From: Jiangella endophytica
Lineage (GTDB): Bacteria; Actinomycetota; Actinomycetes; Jiangellales; Jiangellaceae
Length of the DNA: 64,000 nucleotides
NCBI RefSeq assembly: GCF_003427025.1
Contig: NZ_QVAI01000004.1
Span: forward strand, 186,001 to 250,000
Direction: 5' to 3'
Position numbers and translations under genes: made by a program. Under the pieces are notes generated by a model, which saw nothing but the letters and a program-made list of their open reading frames with translations, did not search any database and was not told where the DNA came from. Shown here piece after piece: positions 1 to 10,564 of the stretch (position 1 is its first letter; every line of letters starts with the position of its first letter).

Positions 1-227
1 ACCTCGCCGGTGCCCGGCCCGGGGAAGTCCTCGGGCTCGCCGAAGAGGCCGTCGGCGCTGTTCAGCACCGCGTTGCCGCCGTAGTAGATGCCGCCCAGGA
101 CGGCACCGATGACAGCGAGCGAGGCCAGCACCGCCATGAACGAGCCGAAGCGGCTGCGCTTGCGCCGGCGGCGCCGCTGACGCCGGGGGCGGACGATCTC
201 CTCCTCCGACGTGTACAGGTCACTCAT
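1..227 (-). CDS. mltG: Endolytic transglycosylase MltG-like protein, N-terminal part only
   Basis: Only the first ~75 codons are in the window; the gene runs off the left edge. The product begins MSDLYTSEEEIVRPRRQ, continues with a very basic Arg/Lys stretch, then one hydrophobic segment (about residues 30-52, MAVLASLAVIGAVLGGIYYG). This is the cytoplasmic tail plus single membrane anchor typical of MltG, which cleaves nascent peptidoglycan glycan strands. The LysM-like and catalytic domains are not visible. The ATG overlaps the 3' end of ruvX by 8 bp, and the order alaS-ruvX-mltG is standard in actinomycetes. The assignment therefore rests on context and membrane topology more than on catalytic motifs. 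Confidence 0.75.
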   Translation of the reverse strand, partial: MSDLYTSEEEIVRPRRQRRRRRKRSRFGSFMAVLASLAVIGAVLGGIYYGGNAVLNSADGLFGEPEDFPGPGTGE

Positions 228-680
228 CCGTTACCGTCAGCACCTCTCCAGGCGGCTCGCCGGTCGTTCGCTCGGCGTCCAGCGCATCTTGCAGGATCAC
301 CATCGCCGCGGCCTGGTCGATCGCCGGACGTCCCGCGCGCGACGAGACACCGCTGGCTCGCATGCCGCGCGCGGCGACGGTCGTGCTCAGTCGTTCGTCG
401 ACCAGACGCACCGGGCATGGTGCCACATATCGGGCTAAATCCGCACCAAAGGCCCGGGCGTGCGCGGCCGCCGCGTGCTCCTTCCCATCGAGACTACGCG
501 GTAATCCGAGCACGACCTCGATCGCGTCGTACTCAAGTGCCAGGTCACGGATCCGCCGCAGGTCACCCTTCCCGCGGCGGACCGTCTCGACCGGCGTGGC
601 GATCAGCCCGTCGCGATCGCACGACGCGACCCCGATCCGGACCGTCCCGACATCGACCCCCAGTCTGACGCCGCGCCGCA

Positions 681-681
<1 letters not shown>
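220..681 (-). CDS. ruvX: RuvX/YqgF, putative pre-16S rRNA nuclease
   Basis: 153 aa, normal length for the YqgF/RuvX family, an RNase H-like fold implicated in 16S rRNA 5' maturation. It starts VRRGVRLGVDVGTVRIGVA, where DVGxxRIGVA is the family's first acidic active-site strand; LVDERLSTT carries the central conserved D-E and AGRPAIDQAAAMVILQ the C-terminal acidic motif. The GTG start overlaps the alaS stop by one base (TAGTG), so translation is probably coupled. The reading frame extends upstream inside alaS, but that part reads as out-of-frame alaS, so the GTG at 681 is preferred. It overlaps mltG by 8 bp at its 3' end. Confidence 0.93.
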
Positions 682-3365
<2,684 letters not shown>

Positions 3366-3367
3366 GG

Positions 3368-3670
3368 TCAGAACGTGCCTCTCGGGTGCGTGTGGAACAG
3401 GTCGTCGACGGCGTCGGGGTCGGCGACGCCGGGCTTGCCGGTGCCGTCGGGGGCGATGCCCAGCGCGTAGCGCAGCTCGGCGTCGCGCTCGGCCATGCCG
3501 GCGCGGACCTCGTCGGTGAACTCGCGGACGGCGTCGCCGAGGGTGCGCAGCCCGCCGGCGACGCGGTCGGCTGCTCCCTCGGGCGTCAGGCTCTCGGCCG
3601 CCTTGGTGAGCCGGCGGACGACGAGGACGCCGGCGGTGGCGCCGAGCGCGATCCAGAACAGCTTGCTCAT
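3368..3670 (-). CDS. DUF6167-type small conserved protein
   Basis: About 100 aa. An N-terminal hydrophobic segment (KLFWIALGATAGVLVVRRL) is followed by a soluble helical tail (AESLTPEGAADRVAGGLRTLGDAVREFTDEVRAG). This matches the small conserved actinobacterial protein encoded just upstream of alaS, whose function is not established; the similarity to DUF6167 is recalled from this context. The ATG at 3670 overlaps the stop of the preceding gene by one base (TGATG). An in-frame GTG lies one codon upstream. The stop is two bases from the alaS start, so the three genes are probably co-translated. Confidence 0.8.
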   Translation of the reverse strand: MSKLFWIALGATAGVLVVRRLTKAAESLTPEGAADRVAGGLRTLGDAVREFTDEVRAGMAERDAELRYALGIAPDGTGKPGVADPDAVDDLFHTHPRGTF

Positions 3671-4071
3671 CACCGGCTCCCGAACCGGCGCCGGCCGCCA
3701 CCGGACGCGCCGTCGCGGCGGGCGGCGATGGCCCGGCGGACGCCGTAGGTGAACGCGGCCGTGCGCACCAGCGGGCCGCCCAGCGTGGCCGCGAACAGCG
3801 ACGACATGGCGGCGACGTTGGTGGTGACGGTCTGCGCGTTCGACGTGATGGCGTCGATGCGCTGCAACTGCGCGTTCGTGGAGGCGAGCAGTTCGTTGGT
3901 CTCGTCGACCGTGGTGGCCGTCTTCGCGACGTGCTCCTGGCGCAGGTCGCGGACGACGAGGGTGAACTCGTCGACCGTGCGGCCCAGCTTGAGTATCGGA
4001 ACGGCGAGGAAGCCGACCAGTGCCACCAGGGCGGCGGCGGCCAGCAACCCGGCGATCTCGCCTACGGACAT
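3670..4071 (-). CDS. DUF948 domain-containing membrane protein
   Basis: 133 aa. One N-terminal transmembrane segment (IAGLLAAAALVALVGFLAVPILKL) is followed by a helical domain (DEFTLVVRDLRQEHVAKTATTVDETNELLASTN) typical of DUF948, a family with methyl-accepting-protein-like coiled coils. It ends in a basic tail (GGGRRRFGSR). It is the first gene of the run leading to alaS. Many actinomycetes have rpsD and rarA directly upstream of it; here no rpsD is present, and rarA is displaced by about 6.5 kb of accessory genes. Function unknown. Confidence 0.85.
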   Translation of the reverse strand: MSVGEIAGLLAAAALVALVGFLAVPILKLGRTVDEFTLVVRDLRQEHVAKTATTVDETNELLASTNAQLQRIDAITSNAQTVTTNVAAMSSLFAATLGGPLVRTAAFTYGVRRAIAARRDGASGGGRRRFGSR

Positions 4072-4213
4072 GGGTGGAGCTGCCTCTCTTCGGATGGTCG
4101 TCTCAAGCGTCTGACCCTACCGCGCCGGACCACCCCGCGCGGTCACGACCGGGAGACGGCTGCGGGGCGTCCTGCGGCTGCTCGCCGGTGGATCGACACC
4201 ATGTCCATACCCA

Positions 4214-4768
4214 TCAGGGTAGGCGCCCTCCCGGCAGCCCGGCCAACGCCTTTTCCAGCGCCTTCGCCCGTGCGGCCGGCGTGCGCGCCTTCATCAGCGC
4301 GAGCAGGATCGCGTACCGGGCGGTCCTGGTCAGTGCCTCGAAGGCGGCGCGGCGGGCCGGGTCGGCGTCGAGGGCCGCGGCGAGGTCCGGCGGGACGGTG
4401 GCCGTCGCCTGCGAGGCGTACGCGGCGTCCCACCGGCCGTCCGCCTTCGCCTCCGCGACCTGGGCCAGTCCGCCGGGGCGCATCCGCCCGGCCGCCGCCA
4501 GGTCCTCGACCAGCGCGACGTTCACCGCGGACCACGGGCTCGCCTTGCGCCGCGGCGAGTAGCGCTGCAGGAAGTGGTGGTCGTCGCCGCTCCGCCGGAC
4601 GCTGTCGATCCAGCCGTGGCACAGCGCCACCTCGAGCGCCTCGCGGATGGTGATCCCGGGCGCGCCCTTCCGTGCGATCCGCAGGACGACGCCGTCGCTG
4701 CTGTCGTGGTGCGCGGCCAGCCACGCGTCCCAGCCGGCCGCGTCGTCGAAGACGAGCACGTCGCTCAT
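4214..4768 (-). CDS. YdeI/OmpD-associated family protein
   Basis: 184 aa. It starts MSDVLVFDDAAGWDAWLAAHH and contains the family core (VLRIARKG, REALEVALCHGWIDS, HHFLQRYSPRRKASPWS). The C-terminal half has helices rich in Ala/Arg and ends in a basic tail (ARTPAARAKALEKALA). Proteins of this family are called bacteriocin-protection or YdeI-like, but a biochemical role is not firm. The ATG overlaps the stop of the VOC gene by 4 bp, so the pair is one operon under the divergent WYL-type regulator at 5283. Confidence 0.8.
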   Translation of the reverse strand: MSDVLVFDDAAGWDAWLAAHHDSSDGVVLRIARKGAPGITIREALEVALCHGWIDSVRRSGDDHHFLQRYSPRRKASPWSAVNVALVEDLAAAGRMRPGGLAQVAEAKADGRWDAAYASQATATVPPDLAAALDADPARRAAFEALTRTARYAILLALMKARTPAARAKALEKALAGLPGGRLP

Positions 4769-5193
4769 GCGTCCGCCAGCGCCTTCCAGTGCGGGTTGTA
4801 CATGAGGCCGAGGAGGTTGCCGAACGGGTCGACGACGGAGGCGTTGGCGAAGCCATGGGTGCGGTCGACCCGCGGCTGGTGGACGGTGGCGCCGAGCTCG
4901 ACGAGCCTGGCCAACGTGTCGTCGAGGTCGTCGACGTGCCAGTTCATGATCGCGCCGCCGGGGGCCTCGAGGGTGGTCGGGTCGGCCGGCGACCGCCACG
5001 CGCGGTTGATGACCCCGAACTCGTCCTGGTGGTCGCCGATGCGCCACTCGTAGTAGCCGACCATGCCGGACGCCGGGTCGGTGGCCTCGAAGTACGGCTC
5101 GGCGCCGAGCACCTCGGTGTACCAGGCGCGGGCGGCGGCCATGTCGTCGGCGTAGAAGTTCAGGGTGCAGAAGCCGCGCAGTTCGATGCTCAT
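4765..5193 (-). CDS. VOC (glyoxalase/bleomycin-resistance fold) family protein
   Basis: 142 aa, the length of a two-module VOC protein. The N-terminal strand LRGFCTLNFYADDMAAARAWYTEVLG is the canonical module start, and the C-terminal module ends VDRTHGFANASVVDPFGNLLGLMYNPH, with the family DPFGN motif. VOC proteins are metal-dependent lyases, isomerases, dioxygenases or drug-binding proteins; which of these applies here cannot be told. It is first in a two-gene minus-strand operon and diverges from a WYL regulator, with an inverted repeat between them. Confidence 0.88.
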   Translation of the reverse strand: MSIELRGFCTLNFYADDMAAARAWYTEVLGAEPYFEATDPASGMVGYYEWRIGDHQDEFGVINRAWRSPADPTTLEAPGGAIMNWHVDDLDDTLARLVELGATVHQPRVDRTHGFANASVVDPFGNLLGLMYNPHWKALADA

Positions 5194-5240
5194 CGATCTC
5201 TCCTTCGTCTTCGTGCTGGTGAGAACGACGGTATCGGCGG

Positions 5241-5263
5241 TTGTGGAACCTGCGGTTCCGCAA
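5241..5263. promoter_or_regulatory. Inverted repeat between VOC gene and WYL regulator
   Basis: The 23-bp sequence reads TTGTGGAACC-TGC-GGTTCCGCAA. The 10-bp arms match at 9 of 10 positions around a 3-bp centre. It lies in the 89-bp gap between divergent starts at 5193 (minus) and 5283 (plus), 19 bp before the regulator ATG. Position and symmetry fit an operator for the WYL regulator, repressing itself and the VOC-YdeI operon; this is inference. Confidence 0.6.
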
Positions 5264-5282
5264 TCGGTGACAGACTTCGGAC

Positions 5283-6269
5283 ATGTTGGAGACGTCGGTG
5301 CGGCTGCTGCGGCTGTTGTCGCTGCTGCAGGTCAGGCGCGAGTGGTCGGGTGCGGAGCTGGCGTCGCGGCTGGAGGTGACCACGCGGACGGTCCGCAACG
5401 ACATCGAGCGGCTGCGGATCATGGGCTACGAGGTCGAGTCGACGACCGGTCCGGCCGGCGGCTACCGGCTCGGCGCCGGGTCGTCGCTGCCTCCGCTGGT
5501 ACTCGACGACGACGAGGCGGTCGCGGTGGCGCTGGGGCTGCGCGCGGCCGCCGCCGGCTCCGTCACCGGCATCGAGGAGACGTCGCTGCGGGCGCTGTCC
5601 AAGCTGGAGCGGACGCTGCCGTCGCGGGTGCGGCACCGCATCGACGCGCTGCGATCGGCCACGGCGTCCGCGGCCGGCGTGGGCACGCGGGTCGACGCGG
5701 AGGTCCTGACGGCCGTCGCGGCGGCCGTGCACGGACGCGAGCAGCTGCGCTTCGACTACGCCGGCCACGACGGCGCCGCGACCGTGCGGCGGGTCGAGCC
5801 GCACCGGCTGGTCTACACCGGACGGCGCTGGTACCTGCTGGCCTGGGACCTCGACCGCGACGACTGGCGCACGTTCCGCGCGGACCGGATCCGGCCGCGG
5901 GTCCCGACCGGGCCGCGGTTCGCGCCGCGCGAGCCGCCCGGTGGCGACGCCGTCGCGCATGTGCTGCGTGGTGTCGGGTCACAGGCGTATCGCGAGCAGG
6001 CGCGGGTCCGGCTGGACGCGCCGATCGAGGTGGTCCGCGACAAGATCACCGCGATGGGCGGCCTGGTCACCGAGCTGGAGGACGGCAGCTGCCTGCTGCA
6101 GACCGGCGGCGACTCCTGGCACGACCTCGCCGGCTATCTCGGCAGCCTGGGCGTCGCGTTCGAGGTGCTCGACCCGCCTGAGCTGCGCGACCACCTGCGC
6201 TCGCTGGCGCGGCGCTACCTCGCCGCCGCCTCCCCTCCCCCGGCGCGACCCCGCCCCGACGCACGTTGA
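5283..6269 (+). CDS. WYL-domain transcriptional regulator (DeoR-like HTH)
   Basis: 328 aa. An N-terminal HTH_11-type winged helix (residues about 3-58: LLRLLSLLQ, SGAELASRLEVTTRTVRND) is followed by a WYL ligand-sensing domain (about 140-225: VEPHRLVYTGRRWYLLAWDLD, RTFRADRI) and a C-terminal WCX-like region. Such proteins are local regulators often divergently paired with VOC/YdeI-like genes, exactly as here. Its TGA (6267-6269) falls inside the left arm of a long inverted repeat that may serve as its terminator. Confidence 0.92.
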   Translation: MLETSVRLLRLLSLLQVRREWSGAELASRLEVTTRTVRNDIERLRIMGYEVESTTGPAGGYRLGAGSSLPPLVLDDDEAVAVALGLRAAAAGSVTGIEETSLRALSKLERTLPSRVRHRIDALRSATASAAGVGTRVDAEVLTAVAAAVHGREQLRFDYAGHDGAATVRRVEPHRLVYTGRRWYLLAWDLDRDDWRTFRADRIRPRVPTGPRFAPREPPGGDAVAHVLRGVGSQAYREQARVRLDAPIEVVRDKITAMGGLVTELEDGSCLLQTGGDSWHDLAGYLGSLGVAFEVLDPPELRDHLRSLARRYLAAASPPPARPRPDAR

Positions 6270-6335
6270 TCTTGGAGTTGTTCGCGATTCCGGTCCGAAA
6301 TGCCCGATTGATGGACGAACAACTCCAAGATCAAC
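6265..6335. repeat. Long palindromic element, copy 1 (20-bp perfect arms)
   Basis: GTTGATCTTGGAGTTGTTCG at 6265-6284 is repeated as its exact reverse complement at 6316-6335 around a 31-nt loop. The same arms, differing at one base, recur at 47161-47235, about 41 kb away. Here it lies between convergent genes (WYL regulator and histidine kinase) and contains the WYL stop codon. It could act as a bidirectional terminator or be a REP/MITE-like dispersed element. Confidence 0.85.
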
Positions 6336-6382
6336 TTCGGTGGGGGCGCGCGACCGGGGCGGCGCGTCCCTTGGGCGGGGGC

Positions 6383-7336
6383 TCAGCAGCGCAGGGTGAG
6401 GGTGGCGACGCAGCCGTCACCGGCCGGGCCGGGCGAGGTGAGCGTGACGTCGCCGCCGTGGGCGAGCGCGATCTGCCGGGCGATCGGCAGGCCGAGCCCG
6501 GTGCCGTGCGCGTCGCGGCTGCCGTGCCAGAACGGTTCGAAGGCGTGGGCCAGCTCGGCCGCTGCGATGCCGGGCCCGTGGTCGGTGACGACGACGGCCA
6601 ACTCGGCGCCGCGCCGCTCCAGCACGACGTCCACCGCCGAGCCCCGCGGCGCGTGGCGTACGGCGTTGTCGACCAGGTTGGCGACGGCGCGGCGCACGGT
6701 GGCCTCGTCGACCGCGCCGACGACCCGCGACGGCGCCGTCACCGTGACCGTGACGCCGCGCCGGGACGCGAGCACCCGGGCGTCGTCGGTGACGGCGCGG
6801 ACCAGGGCGGCCACGTCGGCCGGCTGCCGGTCGACGGTGCGGGCCCGGCCGCGGGCGTCGACGAGCAGCTCGTCGATGACCGCCCGCAGCCGCGTGGCGG
6901 CCCGGCCGGATCGCTCCACCCCTTCGCGATAGACCTCGAGCGTCGGCGCCGGGTGCGCGAGCAGCACCTCGGCGTTCGTCGCCAGCACCGCGAGCGGGAT
7001 GCGCAGCTCGTGGCTGGTCTCCTCGATCAGCCGTCGCTGGGCGTCGGCCGCGTGCTGGAGCCGGTCGTACATCGTCTCGTACCGCCGCACCGCCCGCCCG
7101 GCCCACCACCACGCCAGTCCCCCGGCCGCCGGCGCGAGCGCGAGGACGGTCCCCGTCACCCACGGCGACCGCGCCGGCGACGAGTCGCTGGTGACCTCGA
7201 CGCCGTCGACCACCTCGGTCGTCGTGTCGTACTCGGTGGCGACGGTGACGCCGAACAGCAACAGCACGGGCAGGTAGCTGGCGAGGAACCCGAGGACGGC
7301 CAGCCGCACCCGCAGCGACCGCCAGGCCCGGCTCAC
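6383..7336 (-). CDS. Two-component sensor histidine kinase
   Basis: 317 aa. Two hydrophobic segments (LAVLGFLASYLPVLLLFGVTV and WVTGTVLALAPAAGGLAWWWAG) flank a short extracytoplasmic loop. A HisKA domain with the phospho-acceptor in ETSHELRIPLAVL follows, then an HATPase_c domain (N box LVDNAVRHAPRG, G1 DHGPGI, G2 HGTGLGLPIARQI). The GTG start overlaps the response-regulator stop by 4 bp. The small periplasmic loop suggests it senses a membrane or envelope signal. The operon begins with a lipoprotein serine hydrolase, hinting at cell-envelope or beta-lactam-like stimuli; that link is inference. Confidence 0.92.
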   Translation of the reverse strand: MSRAWRSLRVRLAVLGFLASYLPVLLLFGVTVATEYDTTTEVVDGVEVTSDSSPARSPWVTGTVLALAPAAGGLAWWWAGRAVRRYETMYDRLQHAADAQRRLIEETSHELRIPLAVLATNAEVLLAHPAPTLEVYREGVERSGRAATRLRAVIDELLVDARGRARTVDRQPADVAALVRAVTDDARVLASRRGVTVTVTAPSRVVGAVDEATVRRAVANLVDNAVRHAPRGSAVDVVLERRGAELAVVVTDHGPGIAAAELAHAFEPFWHGSRDAHGTGLGLPIARQIALAHGGDVTLTSPGPAGDGCVATLTLRC

Positions 7337-8004
7337 GGTCGTGCCCGCAGCCGGTAGCCGACGCCGGTGACGGTGTCGATCAACGGGGGGTCGCCGAGCT
7401 TGCGGCGCAGCCGGCTGAGGATCACCCGCACCGACGTCGTGAACGGGTCGGCGTTGACGTCCCAGACGTGTTCGAGCAGTTCCTCGGCGGGCAGCACCTC
7501 GCCGGGGTGGTGCATGAAGTAGCGCAGCAGCGAGAACTCGCGGGCGGTGAGCCGCAGGTCGGCCTCGCCGCGCCAGGCCCGATGGCGGGCGAGGTCCAGG
7601 CCGAGGTCGCCGACCCGCAGCGTCGCGCCGGTCTCGCCGGCCCGCCGGCCCAGGGCCCGGATCCGGGCCACCAGCTCGGCGAAGTGGAACGGCTTCACGA
7701 GGTAGTCGTCGGCGCCGGCGTCGAGCCCGGCGACGCGGTCGGTGACGGCGTCGCGGGCGGTCAGCACCAGCGTGCGCCGCGGCCGGCGCAGCACGGGGTC
7801 GGCGCCGAACCGTCGCAGCAGCTCCAGCCCGTCGCCGTCGGGCAGCCCGAGATCGAGGCAGGCGACGTCGTAGTCGGTGGTGACCAGCAGCTCCTCGGCC
7901 TCGGCGCGGGTGCCGGCGCGGTCGACCGCGTAGGACTCGTTGCGCAGCCCCAGCGCGACGACCTCGGCGAGGTCGTCGTCGTCCTCGAGCAGCAGGATGC
8001 GCAT
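7333..8004 (-). CDS. OmpR-family response regulator
   Basis: 223 aa. The receiver domain covers about residues 1-115: acidic pocket LLLEDDDD, phospho-acceptor Asp in VACLDLGLPDGDGL, conserved Lys in DDYLVKPF. A C-terminal winged-helix Trans_reg_C domain follows (LTAREFSLLRYFMHHPGEVLPAEELLEHVW, TTSVRVILSRLRRKLGD). It is the cognate partner of the downstream kinase (4-bp overlap). The ATG is two bases after the stop of the serine-hydrolase gene, so all three genes should be one transcript. Confidence 0.95.
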   Translation of the reverse strand: MRILLLEDDDDLAEVVALGLRNESYAVDRAGTRAEAEELLVTTDYDVACLDLGLPDGDGLELLRRFGADPVLRRPRRTLVLTARDAVTDRVAGLDAGADDYLVKPFHFAELVARIRALGRRAGETGATLRVGDLGLDLARHRAWRGEADLRLTAREFSLLRYFMHHPGEVLPAEELLEHVWDVNADPFTTSVRVILSRLRRKLGDPPLIDTVTGVGYRLRARP

Positions 8005-8006
8005 GG

Positions 8007-9653
8007 TCAGTCCCGTCGCGCCGTGGTGGCGCCGTCCGGGCCGGTGACCGTGACGGAGTCCGCGCCGAAGGACACGGTGACGTCGGGCGGGGTCCCCGCC
8101 GGGTCCGCCGGGCGGTAGTCGTCACCGGACGGCGCCAGAGTCAGCGACGGCGGGTCGGCGCCGACCTCCACGCCGTCCACGCCGCCCTCGTCGTTCAGCG
8201 CGTACCAGGCCAGCAGCGGCCCCTCCCCGGTGTCGAGCGTGACGTACGTGCGCAGCTCACCCTCGGCAAGAACGGTGCCGCCCGGTTCCGCGTCGCCGAC
8301 GGGCCCGAACTCGTCCTCCAACGCGGCCAGCTCGTCGCGCCCGGCGTCGGTGTCGCCCGCGAGCAGCTCGGCGACCAGCCGCTCGTGAGCGCGGACGGCG
8401 CCGGGGTCGCGGGGCGGGAACAGCGCGAGGACGGCGTCGGCGCCGAGCGCGGCGATGCGCAGGCCGTCGTCGGCGGTCACGCGGTACGCACCTCCCGTGT
8501 CGAGCCGGTAGTCGCCGACGATAGCCGCGGCGGCGTCCGGATCGACGGCGCCGCCCGGGACGTCGGGCGCCGGGATCGGATCGCCGGCCGCCAGCGCCGG
8601 GCCCACCGCGGCGAGCAGCTCCTCCGCCGATACGCCCGGCCCGTTGGAGGCGATCGCGAGTACCCGCTCCCCCTCGGGGATCCAGATCACCACGGCGTCG
8701 TGGCCGACGTCGCCGCCCCCGCCGGCCGCGGCGAGGAACGGCACGCCGTACGCCGTGGCGTCGTAGGCCACCCAGCCGGGCGTCTCGGCCGCGCCGTCGG
8801 CCAGGTCCACCTCCGGGGTGGCGATCGCCGCGGCCGACTCCGCAGTGACGACCGCGCCGGTGAACAGCGCGTGCGTCCAGGCGGCGAGGTCCGACACGCT
8901 CATCGCGATGCCGCCGTTGCCGTCCAGCGCCCAGTGCGGCCCGGGGAAGTCGCCGGCCTCGCCCGTGCCGCCGTCGTCGAGCCGGCCGACGGCACGGTCA
9001 CCGGACGCGGCCGGGTCGCCGTCCCAGAAGCCCGCCGACGGGAGGTCGCTCAGGATGCGGGACGCGGCGTGCTCGCGGTAGCTCCCGGCCACCTCCTCCA
9101 CGACCAGCGCCAGCAGCGTGTAGCCGGCGTTCGTGTACAGGTAGTCGGTGCCGGGCGGGAACGCCGGCGCCATCGCGTCGATCGCGGCCAGTGCGTCGTC
9201 GCGGCTCAGGGGCTCGTGATCGGCGCCGGCCGAGCCGTTCAGGCCGCTGGTGTGCGTCATCAGCTGCCGCAGCGTGGCGTCGCGGACCGGCCCGCGCAGC
9301 TCCGGCAGCAGGTCGCCCACCCGGTCGTCGACGGACAGCCGGCCCTGGTCGGCCAGGTCGAAGATCGCGGCGGCGGTGAACGCCTTGGTGACCGAGCCGA
9401 CGGCGAAGACGGTGTCCGCGGTGTTGGGCCGGCCGGTCGCCTGGTCGGCGACGCCGTAGCCCGCCGCGCACACCGGCTCGCCGGCCGCGGCGATCGCGAC
9501 CGACCCGCTGAAGCCGGCGTCCGCCCAGGCGCTCAGCGCGGCGTCCGTCTCGGGGTCGCAGCGCGGGGGCGTCTCCGGTGTGTCGACGTCGGAGGTGCAG
9601 GCGGCGAGCACCACCGCGGCGGCCGCTGCCAGGGCCGGGAGGAATCTGGTCAT
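8007..9653 (-). CDS. Secreted lipoprotein, serine beta-lactamase-like hydrolase
   Basis: 548 aa. The lipoprotein signal MTRFLPALAAAAAVVLAAC places the lipidated Cys at residue 19. A class C beta-lactamase/esterase-type domain covers about residues 35-350: SVTK is the SxxK nucleophile motif and YTN the second catalytic motif (DYLYTNAGYTLLALVVEE); no clear KTG is seen, GGGDVGHD being the likely equivalent. The C-terminal ~190 aa form an acidic beta-rich domain. These proteins range from D-aminopeptidases to esterases, so the substrate is unknown. It is first gene of an operon with a two-component system, an unusual pairing. Confidence 0.88.
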   Translation of the reverse strand: MTRFLPALAAAAAVVLAACTSDVDTPETPPRCDPETDAALSAWADAGFSGSVAIAAAGEPVCAAGYGVADQATGRPNTADTVFAVGSVTKAFTAAAIFDLADQGRLSVDDRVGDLLPELRGPVRDATLRQLMTHTSGLNGSAGADHEPLSRDDALAAIDAMAPAFPPGTDYLYTNAGYTLLALVVEEVAGSYREHAASRILSDLPSAGFWDGDPAASGDRAVGRLDDGGTGEAGDFPGPHWALDGNGGIAMSVSDLAAWTHALFTGAVVTAESAAAIATPEVDLADGAAETPGWVAYDATAYGVPFLAAAGGGGDVGHDAVVIWIPEGERVLAIASNGPGVSAEELLAAVGPALAAGDPIPAPDVPGGAVDPDAAAAIVGDYRLDTGGAYRVTADDGLRIAALGADAVLALFPPRDPGAVRAHERLVAELLAGDTDAGRDELAALEDEFGPVGDAEPGGTVLAEGELRTYVTLDTGEGPLLAWYALNDEGGVDGVEVGADPPSLTLAPSGDDYRPADPAGTPPDVTVSFGADSVTVTGPDGATTARRD

Positions 9654-9699
9654 GCGGCGACCGTAGGAACCGCGCTGCGAACGCCGTGTGAACCGCAGC

Positions 9700-9714
9700 G
9701 GGTGTCCGACACCC
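9700..9714. promoter_or_regulatory. Short perfect inverted repeat in a divergent promoter region
   Basis: GGGTGTC-C-GACACCC, 7-bp perfect arms, lies between the divergent starts at 9653 (serine hydrolase) and 9731 (oxidoreductase). It could be an operator for either gene; no known binding protein is assigned. Confidence 0.4.
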
Positions 9715-9730
9715 CCTAAGCTGGCTGACC

Positions 9731-10561
9731 GTGACGCGCATCGGTGTGATCGGGACGGAGAGCAGCCACGTCGACCAGTTCCTCCGCCTGCTCAACGTCG
9801 AACGGCGGCACGGCGACGCCCACGTCGTGGCGCTGACCGGCGGCGACACCGAGCGCAACCGCGCGCTCGCCGCGGTCGCCGGCAGCGACGTGCCGGGGTT
9901 CGTCGACACGCCGGGTGACCTGGTCGGCGCCGTCGACGCGGTGCTGATCTGCTCGCGCGACGGCCGCGGGCACCGGGCCGAGGCGGTCCCGCTGATCGAG
10001 GCCGGGCTGCCCGTCTTCGTCGACAAGCCGCTGGCCGGGTCCGCCGACGACGCGGCGGCCATCGTCGGAGCCGCCCGGACGCACGGCGTGCCGCTCTACG
10101 AGGGGTCGGCGCTGCGGTTCGTCCCGGCCATCGCCGAGCTGGCCGGCGACCGGCCCACGGCCGTCCACGTCACCGGGCCGGCCGACCCCGCGGGACCGCA
10201 CGGCGGCCTCTACTTCTACGGCGTGCACCTGGCCGAGGCGGCGTTCCAGCTGATCGGCGACGACGCCGCCGGGCCGGTCGACGTGCGGGCCGGCGAGGGC
10301 GTCGTCACGGCGCTCACCACCATCGGCGACGTGCACGTCACGCTGACGTTCGTCGCCGGCCGGGTGCCGTTCCACGCGACCGTCGTGCGGGCCGGCGGCG
10401 TCGTGTCGCGCGAGTTGGCGTTGCCGCACGACTACACCGCGCCCGTGCTGGACCGCTTCCTCGCCGTCGCCGGGAAGGGCGAGCCGCCGTCCGAGGCCGA
10501 CGCGGCCGCCATGGTGGCGCCGGTCGCGCTGATCGACGCGGTGACCGCCCGGCTGGGCTGA
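9731..10561 (+). CDS. Gfo/Idh/MocA-family oxidoreductase
   Basis: 276 aa, short for the family (usually 330-390). An N-terminal Rossmann segment (MTRIGVIGTESSHVDQFLRLL, GTG start) is followed by VDAVLICSRDGRGHRAEAVPLIEAGLPVFVDKPLAG, which contains the DKP counterpart of the family EKP motif with its catalytic Lys. The C-terminal domain is compact (GLYFYGVHLAEAAFQLIG, with a candidate catalytic His). It is probably an NAD(P)-dependent sugar, polyol or cyclitol dehydrogenase. It converges on rarA with a 3-bp gap. It lies just outside the palindrome-controlled island but would fit its chemistry. Confidence 0.85.
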   Translation: MTRIGVIGTESSHVDQFLRLLNVERRHGDAHVVALTGGDTERNRALAAVAGSDVPGFVDTPGDLVGAVDAVLICSRDGRGHRAEAVPLIEAGLPVFVDKPLAGSADDAAAIVGAARTHGVPLYEGSALRFVPAIAELAGDRPTAVHVTGPADPAGPHGGLYFYGVHLAEAAFQLIGDDAAGPVDVRAGEGVVTALTTIGDVHVTLTFVAGRVPFHATVVRAGGVVSRELALPHDYTAPVLDRFLAVAGKGEPPSEADAAAMVAPVALIDAVTARLG

Positions 10562-10564
10562 GGG

